Part shown: piece by piece, positions 26,392-35,400 of the stretch
Position numbering within the stretch: the first letter of the stretch is position 1
How the letters are laid out: every line of letters starts with the position of its first letter
Assembly (NCBI RefSeq): GCF_000300975.2
Contig: NZ_AEEC02000006.1
Location: 1-64,000 of the forward strand
Origin: Herbaspirillum frisingense GSF30
GTDB lineage: Bacteria > Pseudomonadota > Gammaproteobacteria > Burkholderiales > Burkholderiaceae_D
Length of the DNA: 64,000 nt
Direction of reading: 5' to 3'
The notes under the pieces: generated by a model
The model's input: the letters and a program-made list of their open reading frames with translations, nothing else
Told to the model about the DNA's origin: nothing
Databases searched by the model: none
Program-made: the position numbers and the translations under genes

Positions 26392-27441
26392 ATGAGAACC
26401 ACCGCCAATGATCCCGTCGACGCAGTCCTCGCCGTCGGCCTGAAAGACCTGTGGTATCCGATCTGCCCGTCCGAGTTCGTGGCCGAGAAGCCGGTCTCGC
26501 TGCGTCGCCTGGGCAAGAAGTTCGTGTTCTGGCGCGAGCCCTCGGGCAAGCTGCATGCCCTGGAAGACCACTGCCCGCACCGTGGCGCACCGCTGTCCAT
26601 GGGCATCCCCATGGGTGACCGCATCGCCTGTGGCTACCACGGCGTGCAGGTGCGCTTCGACGGCGTGGTCACCAGCGTACCCGGCAGCCCCGGCTGCAAG
26701 CTGGAAGGGGCCAAGGCCACGCGTCGCTTCCACGTCACCGAAGCGGCCGGCGCCATCTTCCTCTACAACAGCATGGAAGACGTCGACACCCCGCCGCCGC
26801 TGCGCCTGCCGGAAGAACTGACCAGCCCCGAGTATTCCAACTTCCTGTGCTACACCGAATGGAAGGGGGATTACCGCTACGTGCTGGACAACGTGATGGA
26901 CCCCATGCACGGCACCTTCCTGCACAAGCAGTCGCACTCCATGGCCGAAGGCGACAACACCGCCAGCTTCGGCATCCGCGAGACCGACATCGGCTTCGTC
27001 TTCGAAAAGGAAGGCCAGCGCGACGTCAACTTCGACTGGACCGAATGGGGCGATACCGACCTGCACTGGATGCGTCTGGCCATTCCCTATCCCAAGACCG
27101 GCGGCCCGGGCGGCAGCTTCGTCATCATCGGCAGCTACACGCCCATCGTGGACAACATCGCGGCGGTGTTCCACTGGCGCTGCCGCAAGCTGTCCGGCTG
27201 GCAGCGCGACACCTGGCGCTTCCTCTACCGCAACCGCCTGGAAGCGCGCCACTGGAACGTGCTGGAACAGGACCGCGTGGTGCTGGAACTGATGGAGCCC
27301 GACGCCAACCAGCGCGAGATGCTGTACCAGCACGACATGGGTATCGTGCGCCTGCGTCGTCACCTGCGCGGTCTGGCCAAGGCCCAGCTGGCGCGGGAAG
27401 AAGAACTGGCCGCGGCCAAGGCGCCGGTGAAGGCAGCATGA
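26392..27441 (+). CDS. Rieske non-haem iron oxygenase, VanA/phthalate dioxygenase-like
   Basis: 349 aa. Rieske [2Fe-2S] ligands Cys61-x-His63 and Cys80-xx-His83 (CPHRGAPLSMG...CGYHG). Mononuclear iron site DNVMDPMHGTFLH with His173 and His178 and the bridging Asp nearby. Length and single alpha-type subunit suit the O-demethylase/phthalate-dioxygenase group, which use a PDR-type reductase. That reductase is encoded at 27951. It performs O- or N-dealkylation or ring hydroxylation. GGAGAG precedes the start. Confidence 0.94.
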   Translation: MRTTANDPVDAVLAVGLKDLWYPICPSEFVAEKPVSLRRLGKKFVFWREPSGKLHALEDHCPHRGAPLSMGIPMGDRIACGYHGVQVRFDGVVTSVPGSPGCKLEGAKATRRFHVTEAAGAIFLYNSMEDVDTPPPLRLPEELTSPEYSNFLCYTEWKGDYRYVLDNVMDPMHGTFLHKQSHSMAEGDNTASFGIRETDIGFVFEKEGQRDVNFDWTEWGDTDLHWMRLAIPYPKTGGPGGSFVIIGSYTPIVDNIAAVFHWRCRKLSGWQRDTWRFLYRNRLEARHWNVLEQDRVVLELMEPDANQREMLYQHDMGIVRLRRHLRGLAKAQLAREEELAAAKAPVKAA

Positions 27442-27869
27442 ACCACGCAGCAAGCCCGGTCGCCGTGCGCCATGTGAAGACCGACAAGGTCCCCGAGCTG
27501 GCCACGGCCACCTGGTCCAACTGCCTGGTGGTGGGCGACGAGATCGTGATGTCCGGCATGACCGCACATCCGGCCTCGCGCCAGCAGACGCTGGACACCT
27601 ACCAGCAGACGCTGGTGGTGCTGGGCAAGATCCGCGATCTGGTGGAGGCCGCCGGCGGCAGCGTCGGCAGCATCACCAAGCTGGTGATCTATGTCACCGA
27701 CATCGCGCACAAGGACGAGGTAGGACGCGCCCGGCGCGACTTCTTCGGCACGCCTTATCCATGCTCGACGCTGGTGGCGGTGAGCGCGCTGGTGTTTCCG
27801 GAACTGACGGTCGAGATCGATGCCTTTGCGCGCCTGGGTGTGGACCTGCGGCAGGCAGTGGGCGGTTGA
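27438..27869 (+). CDS. RidA/YjgF-family protein lacking the catalytic Arg
   Basis: 143 aa. The RidA fold is recognisable (VMSGMTAHPA, LVEAAGGSVGSITKLVIYVTDI, and a late VAVSALVFPELTVEIDAFA). In archetypal RidA the imine-hydrolysing Arg sits in the PxRSxVxV segment. Here the equivalent reads PCSTLVAV (about residues 108-115), so Arg is absent. It may therefore act on a different enamine/imine or ring-cleavage product, as aminomuconate deaminase-like members do. ATGA overlap with the Rieske gene indicates translational coupling. Confidence 0.88.
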   Translation: MNHAASPVAVRHVKTDKVPELATATWSNCLVVGDEIVMSGMTAHPASRQQTLDTYQQTLVVLGKIRDLVEAAGGSVGSITKLVIYVTDIAHKDEVGRARRDFFGTPYPCSTLVAVSALVFPELTVEIDAFARLGVDLRQAVGG

Positions 27870-27870
27870 T

Positions 27871-27910
27871 GCAAGTGGCTGCAAGTGGCAGCAAGTGACA
27901 GCAAGTGACA
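27871..27910. repeat. Four tandem copies of a 10-bp unit (GCAAGTGRCW)
   Basis: GCAAGTGGCT, GCAAGTGGCA, GCAAGTGACA and GCAAGTGACA follow each other without gaps, directly after the RidA stop codon and 40 bp before the reductase start. Short tandem repeats like this can change copy number and alter the spacing between coupled genes. Confidence 0.9.
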
Positions 27911-27950
27911 CGAGGCGGTTTGAACAATCTGATGTGATGGTGGTGCATTC

Positions 27951-28898
27951 ATGAGCAGTCCTCTTATTTCCGTGCGCGTGCAGGCCATGCGCTTTGAAGC
28001 GCAAGGCGTGGTCAGCGTCGAACTGCGCCTGCCCGAGGGCGGCGAGCTGCCGGCCTTCGAGGCCGGTGCGCATATCGACCTGCACCTGGGCAATGGCCTG
28101 GTGCGCAGCTATTCGCTGTCGAACTCGCCGACCGAGCGGCATCGCTATGTGGTCGGTGTGCTCAACGACCGGGGCAGTCGCGGCGGTTCGCGCTACGTGC
28201 ATGAACAACTGCGGGTCGGTGCCAGCCTCACCATCTCGGCACCGCGCAACAATTTTCCGCTGGAAGAATCCGCGCCGTTGTCGGTGCTGATCGCCGGTGG
28301 CATCGGTATCACGCCGATTTCCTGCATGTATCACCACCTGCGCGCCCAGGGTCGGGAAGCGGTGTTGCACTACTGCGCCCGCTCGCGCAAGGAAGCGGCC
28401 TTCACCGCCGAGCTGCTGGGCGAGCCGGGTGTGTCCAGCCACTTCGATGACGAGGCTGGCGCGCCGCCTGACCTGCGGGCTTTCCTCGCCGCGCATCCGA
28501 AGGACGCGCATTTCTATTGCTGCGGGCCGACGCCCATGCTCAACGCCTTCGAAAACCTGTGCGAAGAACTGGGCCTGCCCAACGTCCACATCGAACGCTT
28601 TGCCGCCGAAAAGGTAGAGGCGGTCCAGACCGGCAGCTACGTGGCCGAACTGGCGCGTAGCAAGTCCAGCGTCACCGTCCCGTCTGGCAAGTCGCTGCTG
28701 GACGCCTTGCTGGATGCCGGCATTGCGGTCGATCACAGCTGCCGCGAAGGGGTTTGCGGCGCCTGCGAGACCAAGGTGTTGGAGGGTGAACTGGAACATC
28801 GCGATGGCGTGCTCAGCAAGGCCGAGCGCGCTTCCGGCAAGACCATGATGGTGTGCGTGTCCGGCTGCAAGGGACAACGCCTGGTGCTGGACCTGTAG
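27951..28898 (+). CDS. PDR/VanB-family oxidoreductase (FMN, NAD(P)H, plant-type [2Fe-2S])
   Basis: 315 aa. FMN-binding RSYSLSNSP (52-60), NAD(P)-binding AGGIGITPI (115-123) and CCGPTPML, and a C-terminal plant-type ferredoxin domain with Cys264, Cys269, Cys272 and Cys302. This is the phthalate dioxygenase reductase architecture and it supplies electrons to the Rieske oxygenase encoded at 26392. It is the last gene of the operon and is followed by hairpins and a terminator. No clear Shine-Dalgarno is seen at the chosen ATG. Confidence 0.94.
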   Translation: MSSPLISVRVQAMRFEAQGVVSVELRLPEGGELPAFEAGAHIDLHLGNGLVRSYSLSNSPTERHRYVVGVLNDRGSRGGSRYVHEQLRVGASLTISAPRNNFPLEESAPLSVLIAGGIGITPISCMYHHLRAQGREAVLHYCARSRKEAAFTAELLGEPGVSSHFDDEAGAPPDLRAFLAAHPKDAHFYCCGPTPMLNAFENLCEELGLPNVHIERFAAEKVEAVQTGSYVAELARSKSSVTVPSGKSLLDALLDAGIAVDHSCREGVCGACETKVLEGELEHRDGVLSKAERASGKTMMVCVSGCKGQRLVLDL

Positions 28899-28944
28899 CA
28901 GGACCTGTAAGGCAACAAGGCCCGGGCAGCGTTCGCCCGGCCCC

Positions 28945-28975
28945 ATGCCCGTGCTCAGGCACAGGGCATTTTTTT
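28945..28975 (+). terminator. Terminator of the Rieske operon
   Basis: Stem ATGCCCGTGC/GCACAGGGCAT (one bulge, TCAG loop) followed by seven T. A second GC-rich hairpin (28920-28943) precedes it. Confidence 0.85.
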
Positions 28976-29187
28976 GAGCCTGATGAATTTTGTGGAACGT
29001 CGATCCATAGGTGAAACAAATAACACCGGATCACGCACCACCTGGCAAGCGGCGCCCGCCGACCATGCGGGACAGGGCGCCTCGCTTGCCGGCAGAAGTC
29101 ACCTCTCCTGCGCACGGGGCGCCGGGGAGCAGTGAGTGAATGCGGCCTGGCCGCGTGTTTGGACTTTATTCGTTGAAGGGGAGTTTG

Positions 29188-30273
29188 ATGAAGAAGTTAA
29201 TGATTGCCGCAGCGGCATCCTGCCTGTCGGCGGGCGCCTTTGCGCAGAGCAGCGTCACCATCTACGGCAGCCTCGATGCTGGCGTAGCCTATATCAACAA
29301 CCTCAATGGCGGATCGGTGTCGCGCCTGGATCAGGGCACGATGCAGCCGGATCGTATCGGCTTTCGTGGCATCGAGGACCTGGGCGGCAATCTGAAGGCG
29401 ATCTTCCAGCTGGAAGCCGGCTTCTACACCGACACCGGCGGCACGCCCAATTCCTCCAAGCTGTTCAACCGCTACAGCACCATCGGCCTGTCCGGCGACT
29501 TCGGTGCGGTGACCCTGGGCCACATGCCGGACGTGGTGTTCGACTACGTGGGCAAGCTGTCCAACGGCTTCCAGCTGACCAACTGGTACCTGTTCCACCC
29601 GGGTAACCTGGACAGCCTGGCCAACACCTACCAGTTCGACAATGCAGTGCGCTATACCTCGCCCACCGCAGGCGGCTTCCAGGGCAGCCTGATGTATGGC
29701 TTCGGCGAAGTGGCCGGCGACAGCAGCGCTGGTCGCAACGTCAGCGCCGGTGCGACCTACACCAATGGCCCGTTCCGCGCGGCTTTGGCGTATTCCAAGC
29801 TGAACAACCGTGCCGCTGGTTACGCCGGCACCTTCCTCAGCAGCGTCGGCCTGGGCAATGCAGCGACGGTCTTCAACAGCCTGACCACCACCGCCGGCGG
29901 CCTGGGTTACACCATCGGCAGCGTGCGCCTGAACACCGCCTACACCCAGGTCAAGCTGTCCATGCCCAGCGGCGCCACGCCCAAGCAGAAGAACCTGGAC
30001 CTGGGCGCGGCCTGGCGCTATGCCACGCTGGACACCATCAACTTCGGTTATGGCCTGTCCAAGCTGGAAGGCGCGCGCTGGAACACCTTCAGCCTGTCGC
30101 ACGTGCATGAGTTCTCCAAGCGCACCCAGTGGTACGTGCAGGCCGCCTACCAGCGTGCCGGCGGCGATGCGCGCTTTGCTGTCATGAACGGTACCGGTGC
30201 CAGCGGTTCCACCGGGGTCTCCGGCGGCCAGGGCCAACTGGTCACCACCATCGGCATGCACCACTCGTTCTAA
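29188..30273 (+). CDS. Gram-negative (OmpC-type) outer-membrane porin
   Basis: 361 aa. Signal peptide MKKLMIAAAASCLSAGAFA, then the typical betaproteobacterial porin start QSSVTIYGSLDAGVAY and C-terminal Phe (HHSF) for BAM recognition. It forms a trimeric 16-strand channel by family. The start at 29188 has AAGGGGAG upstream. Its place directly after the catabolic operon may serve uptake of the same substrate across the outer membrane, though a terminator separates them. Confidence 0.94.
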   Translation: MKKLMIAAAASCLSAGAFAQSSVTIYGSLDAGVAYINNLNGGSVSRLDQGTMQPDRIGFRGIEDLGGNLKAIFQLEAGFYTDTGGTPNSSKLFNRYSTIGLSGDFGAVTLGHMPDVVFDYVGKLSNGFQLTNWYLFHPGNLDSLANTYQFDNAVRYTSPTAGGFQGSLMYGFGEVAGDSSAGRNVSAGATYTNGPFRAALAYSKLNNRAAGYAGTFLSSVGLGNAATVFNSLTTTAGGLGYTIGSVRLNTAYTQVKLSMPSGATPKQKNLDLGAAWRYATLDTINFGYGLSKLEGARWNTFSLSHVHEFSKRTQWYVQAAYQRAGGDARFAVMNGTGASGSTGVSGGQGQLVTTIGMHHSF

Positions 30274-30365
30274 GGCCATCTTTGGATGGCTGGCATTACC
30301 TTCTGTGAATAGTCTTGTCTTGCGTATCCCGACCCTGGAGCGGGTTGGGATTTCGTAGTGCCTTG

Positions 30366-30398
30366 GGCGGAGGAAGTCGCTTTCTCCGCCATTTTTTT
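30366..30398 (+). terminator. Terminator between porin and chemoreceptor
   Basis: Stem GGCGGAG/CTCCGCC with an 11-nt loop followed by ATTTTTTT. Another hairpin (ATCCCGACCC/GGGTTGGGAT) lies at 30326-30351 without a T-run. Confidence 0.8.
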
Positions 30399-30473
30399 AT
30401 CCAAACCGAATTCATTGCCGGTGGGCATCATGACATCGTCCCCCCGGCATTCTTGCGTTGCGGAGAAAGCCTC

Positions 30474-32141
30474 ATGATTGCAAATCTCAAACTGGGCGCC
30501 CGTCTTGGACTGGGCTTCGGACTGGTACTGGCGCTGCTGGCCGGGATCACGGGACTGGCCATCGCCAGCCTGTCCACGCTGCACCAGGGCACGCGCCAGA
30601 TCGTCGAAGACCGCTACCCGCAGGTCTTGCTGGCCAATGACGTGCTCTTGCACATCAGCGAGAATGCCAGCGCCATGCGCAACCTGCTGCTGCTGGACGA
30701 CCACCAGAAACTGATCGAGGAAATCGCCCGCATCGACAAGGGTGAAGCCGCCATCGGCGAAGACCTCGGCAAACTGCAGGCGCGCCTGTCCAGCGAGCAG
30801 GGCCGCAAGTCCTTCGCCGAGATATTGTCGCTGCGCGCCAGCTACCGCCAGGGCCAGCAGCGTTTCCTGCAATTGGCCTCCACCGGCGCCACCATGGACG
30901 CCACCGAGCTGTTGATGACCAGCCTGCGCCAGGACCAGGACAAGTACATCGCCCGCCTCAAAAGCTATATTTCGGTGGGCACCATGATGATGGAGCGCAG
31001 CGGCCAGGAAGCCGCCGACCAGTACCATGGCAAGACCCTGATCATGCTGGCCATCGCTGCGCTGGCGGTGTTGCTGGGTGGCGGCTTTGCCTGGTGGACC
31101 ACGCGTTCCATCACGCGCCCGGTACGCCATGCAGTGGAGGTGGCGCAGCAGGTGGCCGACGGCAACCTGTGCAGCGAGATCCGGGCCGGCGCGCGGGACG
31201 AGATCGGCCAGTTGCTGGAGGCCTTGCGCCAGATGAATGGCAGTCTCACCCGCATCGTGGCCGATGTGCGCGGCGGGGCCGAGACCATCGCCACTGCCTC
31301 GGCCGAGATCGCCGGTGGCAACCTGGACCTCTCGGCGCGCACCGAGCAGCAGGCCGGCTCACTGGAAGAAACGGCGGCGGCGATGGAGGAACTGACTTCC
31401 ACCGTGCGGCAGAATGCCGAGAACGCGCAGCAGGCCAACCAGCTGGCCTCGGATGCCTCCGGCGTGGCGGCGCGCAGCGGGGAAGTGGTGCAGCAGGTGG
31501 TGAGCACCATGCAGGGCATCAGCGAGGCCTCGCGCCGCATCGTCGACATCATCGGCGTGATTGACGGCATCGCATTCCAAACCAATATCCTGGCGCTCAA
31601 TGCGGCGGTGGAAGCGGCGCGTGCCGGCGAGCAGGGCAGGGGCTTTGCAGTGGTGGCATCGGAAGTGCGCTCGCTGGCCCAGCGCTCGGCCACGGCGGCC
31701 AAGGAGATCAAGGCGCTGATCGACGATTCGGTGGCGCAGGTGGATGCCGGTGGACGCCTGGTGGTACAGGCCGGCGCGACCATGGGCGAGGTGGTGGACA
31801 GCGTGCGACGGGTGTCGCACATCGTCGGTGAGATCAGCATGGCCACGCAGGAACAGCGTGCCGGTATCGAGCAGGTCAATCACGCCATCACCCACATGGA
31901 TGAAACCACCCAGCAGAACGCGGCGTTGGTGGAACAGGCCGCCGCCGCGGCCCAGTCCTTACAGGACCAGTCGCAGCGGTTGCGTGAGCTGGTGGGTGTG
32001 TTCCGGCTGCAGGAGGTGCGACCGGAGCGGACGATGCTTCAGGCCGCCGAGGTGGACGATGAGGAGGCTGTCGCCGCCTTGCCGCGATACAGCACCAGTG
32101 TGGCGATCAGCCCGCAGAGGGCGGCAAAGCTCATCCAGTAA
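30474..32141 (+). CDS. Methyl-accepting chemotaxis protein
   Basis: 555 aa. First membrane helix near residues 10-30 ([19 protein letters not shown]), a ~160-residue four-helix-bundle periplasmic sensor, a second membrane helix near 190-210, HAMP domain and a long coiled-coil signalling domain with the conserved hairpin tip [28 protein letters not shown] precedes the start. It couples an external ligand to the chemotaxis kinase. The C-terminus lacks an NWETF-like tether, and the last 103 bp overlap the convergent MFS gene. Confidence 0.94.
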   Translation: MIANLKLGARLGLGFGLVLALLAGITGLAIASLSTLHQGTRQIVEDRYPQVLLANDVLLHISENASAMRNLLLLDDHQKLIEEIARIDKGEAAIGEDLGKLQARLSSEQGRKSFAEILSLRASYRQGQQRFLQLASTGATMDATELLMTSLRQDQDKYIARLKSYISVGTMMMERSGQEAADQYHGKTLIMLAIAALAVLLGGGFAWWTTRSITRPVRHAVEVAQQVADGNLCSEIRAGARDEIGQLLEALRQMNGSLTRIVADVRGGAETIATASAEIAGGNLDLSARTEQQAGSLEETAAAMEELTSTVRQNAENAQQANQLASDASGVAARSGEVVQQVVSTMQGISEASRRIVDIIGVIDGIAFQTNILALNAAVEAARAGEQGRGFAVVASEVRSLAQRSATAAKEIKALIDDSVAQVDAGGRLVVQAGATMGEVVDSVRRVSHIVGEISMATQEQRAGIEQVNHAITHMDETTQQNAALVEQAAAAAQSLQDQSQRLRELVGVFRLQEVRPERTMLQAAEVDDEEAVAALPRYSTSVAISPQRAAKLIQ

Positions 32142-33352
32142 CCCGGTGCCGCCTTGTCGCCGGAGGTCTCGATCAGCCAGGTCGAGACCAGTGGCGTGAA
32201 GCCGCCGAAGATGGCAGTGGCCAGGCTGTAGGCCAGCGAGAAGCCGACCGTGCGCACATGCGCGGGCATCACCTCGGTGAGCGCCACCACGGCTGCGCCG
32301 TTATAGCTGGCGTAGAGGAAGGACAGCCACAGTTCGGTGATGAGCAGGTTCTTGAAGCTGATGTCCGAGACCAGCCACGACATGATCGGATAGGCGGTCA
32401 GCAGGGTCAGCACCGTGAAGGCCACCAGCACCGGGCGGCGCCCCACGCGGTCCGACAGCGCGCCCATGATGGGCAGCCAGCAGAAGTTGGACAGGCCCAC
32501 GCAGAAGGTGACGATGAGGCTATCCGAGGCCGACAGCTTGAGCACGTTCTTGCCGAAGGTGGGGGTGTAGACCGTGATGAGATAGAAGGACACGGTCGTC
32601 ATCACCACCATCATCATGCCGGCTACCACGATCTTCCAGTTCTGTGCGATGGAGGCCATGATTTCGCCAAAACGCGGATGGTGCTTGCGGGCCAGGAATT
32701 CCTCGGTCTCCTGCAGCGAACGGCGGATGATGAAGATGGCCGGTACGATCAGGCAGCCGATGAAGAAGGGAATGCGCCAGCCCCAGTCGCTGATCTGCGC
32801 CGGTGCCAGCGACTGGCTGACCAGATAGCCGATCAGGGCCGACGCCATGATGGCCGCCTGCTGGCTGGCGGACTGCCAGCTGACGTAAAAGCCCTTGTTG
32901 CCGGGCGTGGCCATTTCAGCCAGATAGACCGACACCCCACCCAGTTCCACCCCCGCCGAGAACCCTTGCAGCAGCCGTCCGGTCAGTACCAGGATGGGCG
33001 CGGCCACGCCGATGGTGGCGTAGCCCGGCACGAAGGCGATCAGCAGTGTGCCGATGGCCATGATGGCCAGCGTCACGATCAGGCCCTGGCGGCGGCCGAC
33101 GCGGTCGATGTAGCTACCCAGGATGATGGCGCCCAGGGGACGCATCAGGAAGCCCGCACCGAAGGTGCCGAAGGTCAGGATCAGCGAGACGAACTCGTTG
33201 TCCGACGGGAAGAAGGTCTTCGAAATGTAGCTGGCATAGAAGCCATACAGGAAGAAATCGAACATCTCCAGGAAATTGCCGCTGGTCACCCGCAGGACGG
33301 TGGACAGCTTGGAGTGTTGGATGCTTTTTGTGCTTGTTGTGCTTGTGGTCAT
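32039..33352 (-). CDS. MFS transporter, citrate/tricarballylate (metabolite:H+ symporter) family
   Basis: 437 aa, 12 predicted membrane helices. Features of the citrate/proline/alpha-ketoglutarate symporters: [18 protein letters not shown] near the N-terminus, [12 protein letters not shown] loop 2-3 motif, [15 protein letters not shown] and the loop 8-9 DRVGRRPV. It probably imports a di- or tricarboxylate. It is the second gene of an operon after the ModA-like binding protein. Its 3' end overlaps the chemoreceptor gene on the other strand by 103 bp. Confidence 0.92.
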   Translation of the reverse strand: MTTSTTSTKSIQHSKLSTVLRVTSGNFLEMFDFFLYGFYASYISKTFFPSDNEFVSLILTFGTFGAGFLMRPLGAIILGSYIDRVGRRQGLIVTLAIMAIGTLLIAFVPGYATIGVAAPILVLTGRLLQGFSAGVELGGVSVYLAEMATPGNKGFYVSWQSASQQAAIMASALIGYLVSQSLAPAQISDWGWRIPFFIGCLIVPAIFIIRRSLQETEEFLARKHHPRFGEIMASIAQNWKIVVAGMMMVVMTTVSFYLITVYTPTFGKNVLKLSASDSLIVTFCVGLSNFCWLPIMGALSDRVGRRPVLVAFTVLTLLTAYPIMSWLVSDISFKNLLITELWLSFLYASYNGAAVVALTEVMPAHVRTVGFSLAYSLATAIFGGFTPLVSTWLIETSGDKAAPGYWMSFAALCGLIATLVLYRGKAATASSSSTSAA

Positions 33353-33400
33353 GTCGGTCTCTCTCTTCTCTCTGGATTCAGGCGCTGGATCAGCCGTCGA

Positions 33401-34189
33401 TCAGCGCGGCGCCGGATCCAGGCCGGAGGCCTTGATGGCCGCCTCGGCTTCCGGCGAGGCCAGGTATTGCAGCAGTTCCCTGGCGGCCTGCGGCTCCTTG
33501 GTGCCGACCACCACGCCTACGGAGAACGGAGTAAGCTGCTGCGCGCTTTCGGGGATGGGGCCGATGATGTCGATGCCCTTGATCGGCTTGAGCTCGGAGA
33601 TCTGCTGCAGGCCGACTTCGGCCTCGCCGCGCGCCACCACTTCACCCACCGGCTCGGCGGGGATCATGCGGCCCTTGTAGGCCATCTGCTGGTCGATGCC
33701 CAGGCGCTTGAACAGCTTGGTGGAAAGGAACACGCCGCTGGCGCTATCCGAATAGACCACCGAATGCGCCGTCAGCAGCGTGCGCTTGAAGGCGTCCAGC
33801 GTGGAGATATCAGGCCGGGGTGCGCCGGCCTTGACCGCCAGACCGATGCGCGAGAGCGCCAGCAGCTTGTGCTCGGAGCGCGACACCTTGCCCTCGGCCA
33901 CAAGCTTGTCCAGAGAGTCACCGACCATGATCACCACGTCGATAGGTTCACCGCGCTTGAGACGGTTGGGGATGGCCTGCGGGGTTTCGCCCATGGACGG
34001 GCCCCAGCCGGAGATGAGCTTGTGGCCGGTCTTCTTTTCGAAGTCCGGGGCCAGTGCCTTGTAGGCGGCGGCAAAACCGCCCGAGCTGACCACGTGGAGA
34101 TCGGCTGCGGCGGCCAGGCTGCTGGCGGCACCGATGACCAGGGCCAGCACGCTGCGCTGGAGGACGGAATGGGCGAGGATGTTTTTCAT
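33401..34189 (-). CDS. ModA-like extracellular solute-binding protein
   Basis: 262 aa. Signal peptide (residues ~1-29, ending AAAADL), then SBP_bac_11 fold (LHVVSSGGFAAAYKALAPDFEKKTGH). No molybdate permease or ATPase is nearby. It is cotranscribed with a citrate-type MFS transporter, an arrangement seen for orphan ModA-like proteins of carboxylate loci. The ligand is probably an organic acid rather than molybdate, or it acts as a sensor. This is inference. Confidence 0.87.
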   Translation of the reverse strand: MKNILAHSVLQRSVLALVIGAASSLAAAADLHVVSSGGFAAAYKALAPDFEKKTGHKLISGWGPSMGETPQAIPNRLKRGEPIDVVIMVGDSLDKLVAEGKVSRSEHKLLALSRIGLAVKAGAPRPDISTLDAFKRTLLTAHSVVYSDSASGVFLSTKLFKRLGIDQQMAYKGRMIPAEPVGEVVARGEAEVGLQQISELKPIKGIDIIGPIPESAQQLTPFSVGVVVGTKEPQAARELLQYLASPEAEAAIKASGLDPAPR

Positions 34190-34263
34190 GGGATCTCCGA
34201 TTGGCGTTTTTAATTTGAGCTAGGGAATGAGACCCGGCAGTTTGCGGAGTATCCTTTGAAAAG

Positions 34264-34277
34264 TTAATTGCATTTAA
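34264..34277. promoter_or_regulatory. Putative LysR operator in divergent gap (TTAATTGCATTTAA)
   Basis: TTAA-N6-TTAA inverted repeat in the 106-bp AT-rich gap between the ModA-like gene and the divergent LysR gene. Position and symmetry fit an autoregulatory LysR site. Confidence 0.45.
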
Positions 34278-34295
34278 TCTTGGGATTGATAAAAA

Positions 34296-35222
34296 ATGCG
34301 CATCAATATCGAGACCTCCGAATTGCAGGCTTTCATCGCCGTGGCGCGCCAATCCAGCTTCCGGGCGGCGGCCGAGGGCCTGTTCATCACCCAGCCGGCG
34401 CTGAGCCGGCGCATCGAGAACCTGGAACAGGCGCTGCAGGAACGCCTGTTCGACCGCACCACCCGGCGCGTTTCCCTGACCCCGGCCGGCGAGCTGTTCC
34501 TGGTGCATGCCCAGGCCGTGATGGAAGAACTGGAACTGGCCGTCAAGAGCGTGGAGCAGGGCATGGCGCAGCGCCGCCAGCATGTGACGGTGGCCTGCGT
34601 GCCTTCGGTGGCGAACAACCTGCTGCCGCAGGTATTGAAGCCCTATGCGCGCAGCCATCCCAATGTGCGGGTGCGCATCATCGACGAGAGCGCAGCCGAC
34701 GTACTGGAAAGCGTGCGCAAGGGCGAGGCGGACTTCGGCGTGAACTTCATCGGTGCACAGGAAGCCGAGATCGATTTCGAAGAACTGACCCGCGAGCGCT
34801 ACCTGGCGGTCATGCCGGCCCATCATCCTTTGGCCGCGCATGTCACCCTGAACTGGAAATCACTGGCCGGGGAAAAGCTGGTCTCGGTCTCGTCCAGCAG
34901 CGGTAACCGCAGCCTGATCGACAATGCCTTCGCCCGCGTACCGCAGCGCCCGGTAGTCCAGTACGAGACCAACCACGTGGCCGGCGCCATCAGCCTGGTC
35001 GCCGCCGGCCTGGGCGTAGCCCTGCTGCCGGAGCTGGCACTGCGCAATGCCCCCTACAAGGGCATCGTGGCGCGCCCGGTGACCAGCCCGGTCCTGAGCC
35101 GCGCCATGGGCCTGATCAGCCTGAAGGGACGGGTACTCAACCCGGCCGCAGCGACGCTGGCCCAGGCGTTGCGCGATGCGATCATGACCAGGGGCAAGAG
35201 ATCGTCAGCGCGGGAAGGCTGA
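34296..35222 (+). CDS. LysR-family regulator (divergent from the ModA-like/MFS operon)
   Basis: 308 aa. HTH at residues ~9-67 (FRAAAEGLFITQPALSRRIE) and a LysR substrate-binding domain with NFIGAQEAEIDFEEL and AAGLGVALLPELAL. Divergent orientation to the carboxylate-transport genes makes it their likely regulator, similar in layout to tricarballylate-utilisation loci. The start codon ATG at 34296 lacks a strong Shine-Dalgarno. Confidence 0.92.
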   Translation: MRINIETSELQAFIAVARQSSFRAAAEGLFITQPALSRRIENLEQALQERLFDRTTRRVSLTPAGELFLVHAQAVMEELELAVKSVEQGMAQRRQHVTVACVPSVANNLLPQVLKPYARSHPNVRVRIIDESAADVLESVRKGEADFGVNFIGAQEAEIDFEELTRERYLAVMPAHHPLAAHVTLNWKSLAGEKLVSVSSSSGNRSLIDNAFARVPQRPVVQYETNHVAGAISLVAAGLGVALLPELALRNAPYKGIVARPVTSPVLSRAMGLISLKGRVLNPAAATLAQALRDAIMTRGKRSSAREG

Positions 35223-35301
35223 CCCTGGCCGGACTGCCTATTTTTTGTGCGGTTTATTGGGAGGGCAGGCGGGGACGCCGCTTGCGCATCGGGGAAATGG
35301 G

Positions 35302-35336
35302 TTATCCACAAATTTATGCACATAAATCGTGGATAA
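35302..35336. other. 35-bp near-perfect palindrome containing a DnaA-box sequence
   Basis: TTATCCAC...GTGGATAA arms enclose an inner palindrome ATTTATG-CA-CATAAAT. The left arm plus the next base is TTATCCACA, a perfect DnaA-box consensus, and the right arm gives TTATCCACG on the other strand. It lies in a ~740-bp low-GC gap between LysR and tRNA-Leu. The rest of the gap (35223-35921) holds no supportable gene apart from the hairpin at 35401. Confidence 0.6.
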
Positions 35337-35400
35337 GTTTCCTGCAACGACGGGGCTTCTGGCGAGGTTGCGTAAATTGTTTGCAAAATCGCGGCCCATA

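Noticed and set aside
27871-27910. Tandem repeat as a CRISPR fragment
   Set aside because: Units are 10 bp without spacers and no cas genes are present. No CRISPR array was seen anywhere in the window.
33401-34189. Annotation as molybdate transporter component
   Set aside because: No modB or modC lies nearby and the partner is a citrate-type MFS transporter; only the fold supports the ModA label.
35302-35336. DnaA boxes as a possible replication origin
   Set aside because: Only two boxes form one palindrome. There is no dnaA/dnaN, no box cluster and no clear AT-rich unwinding array, so it is reported as a palindrome only.
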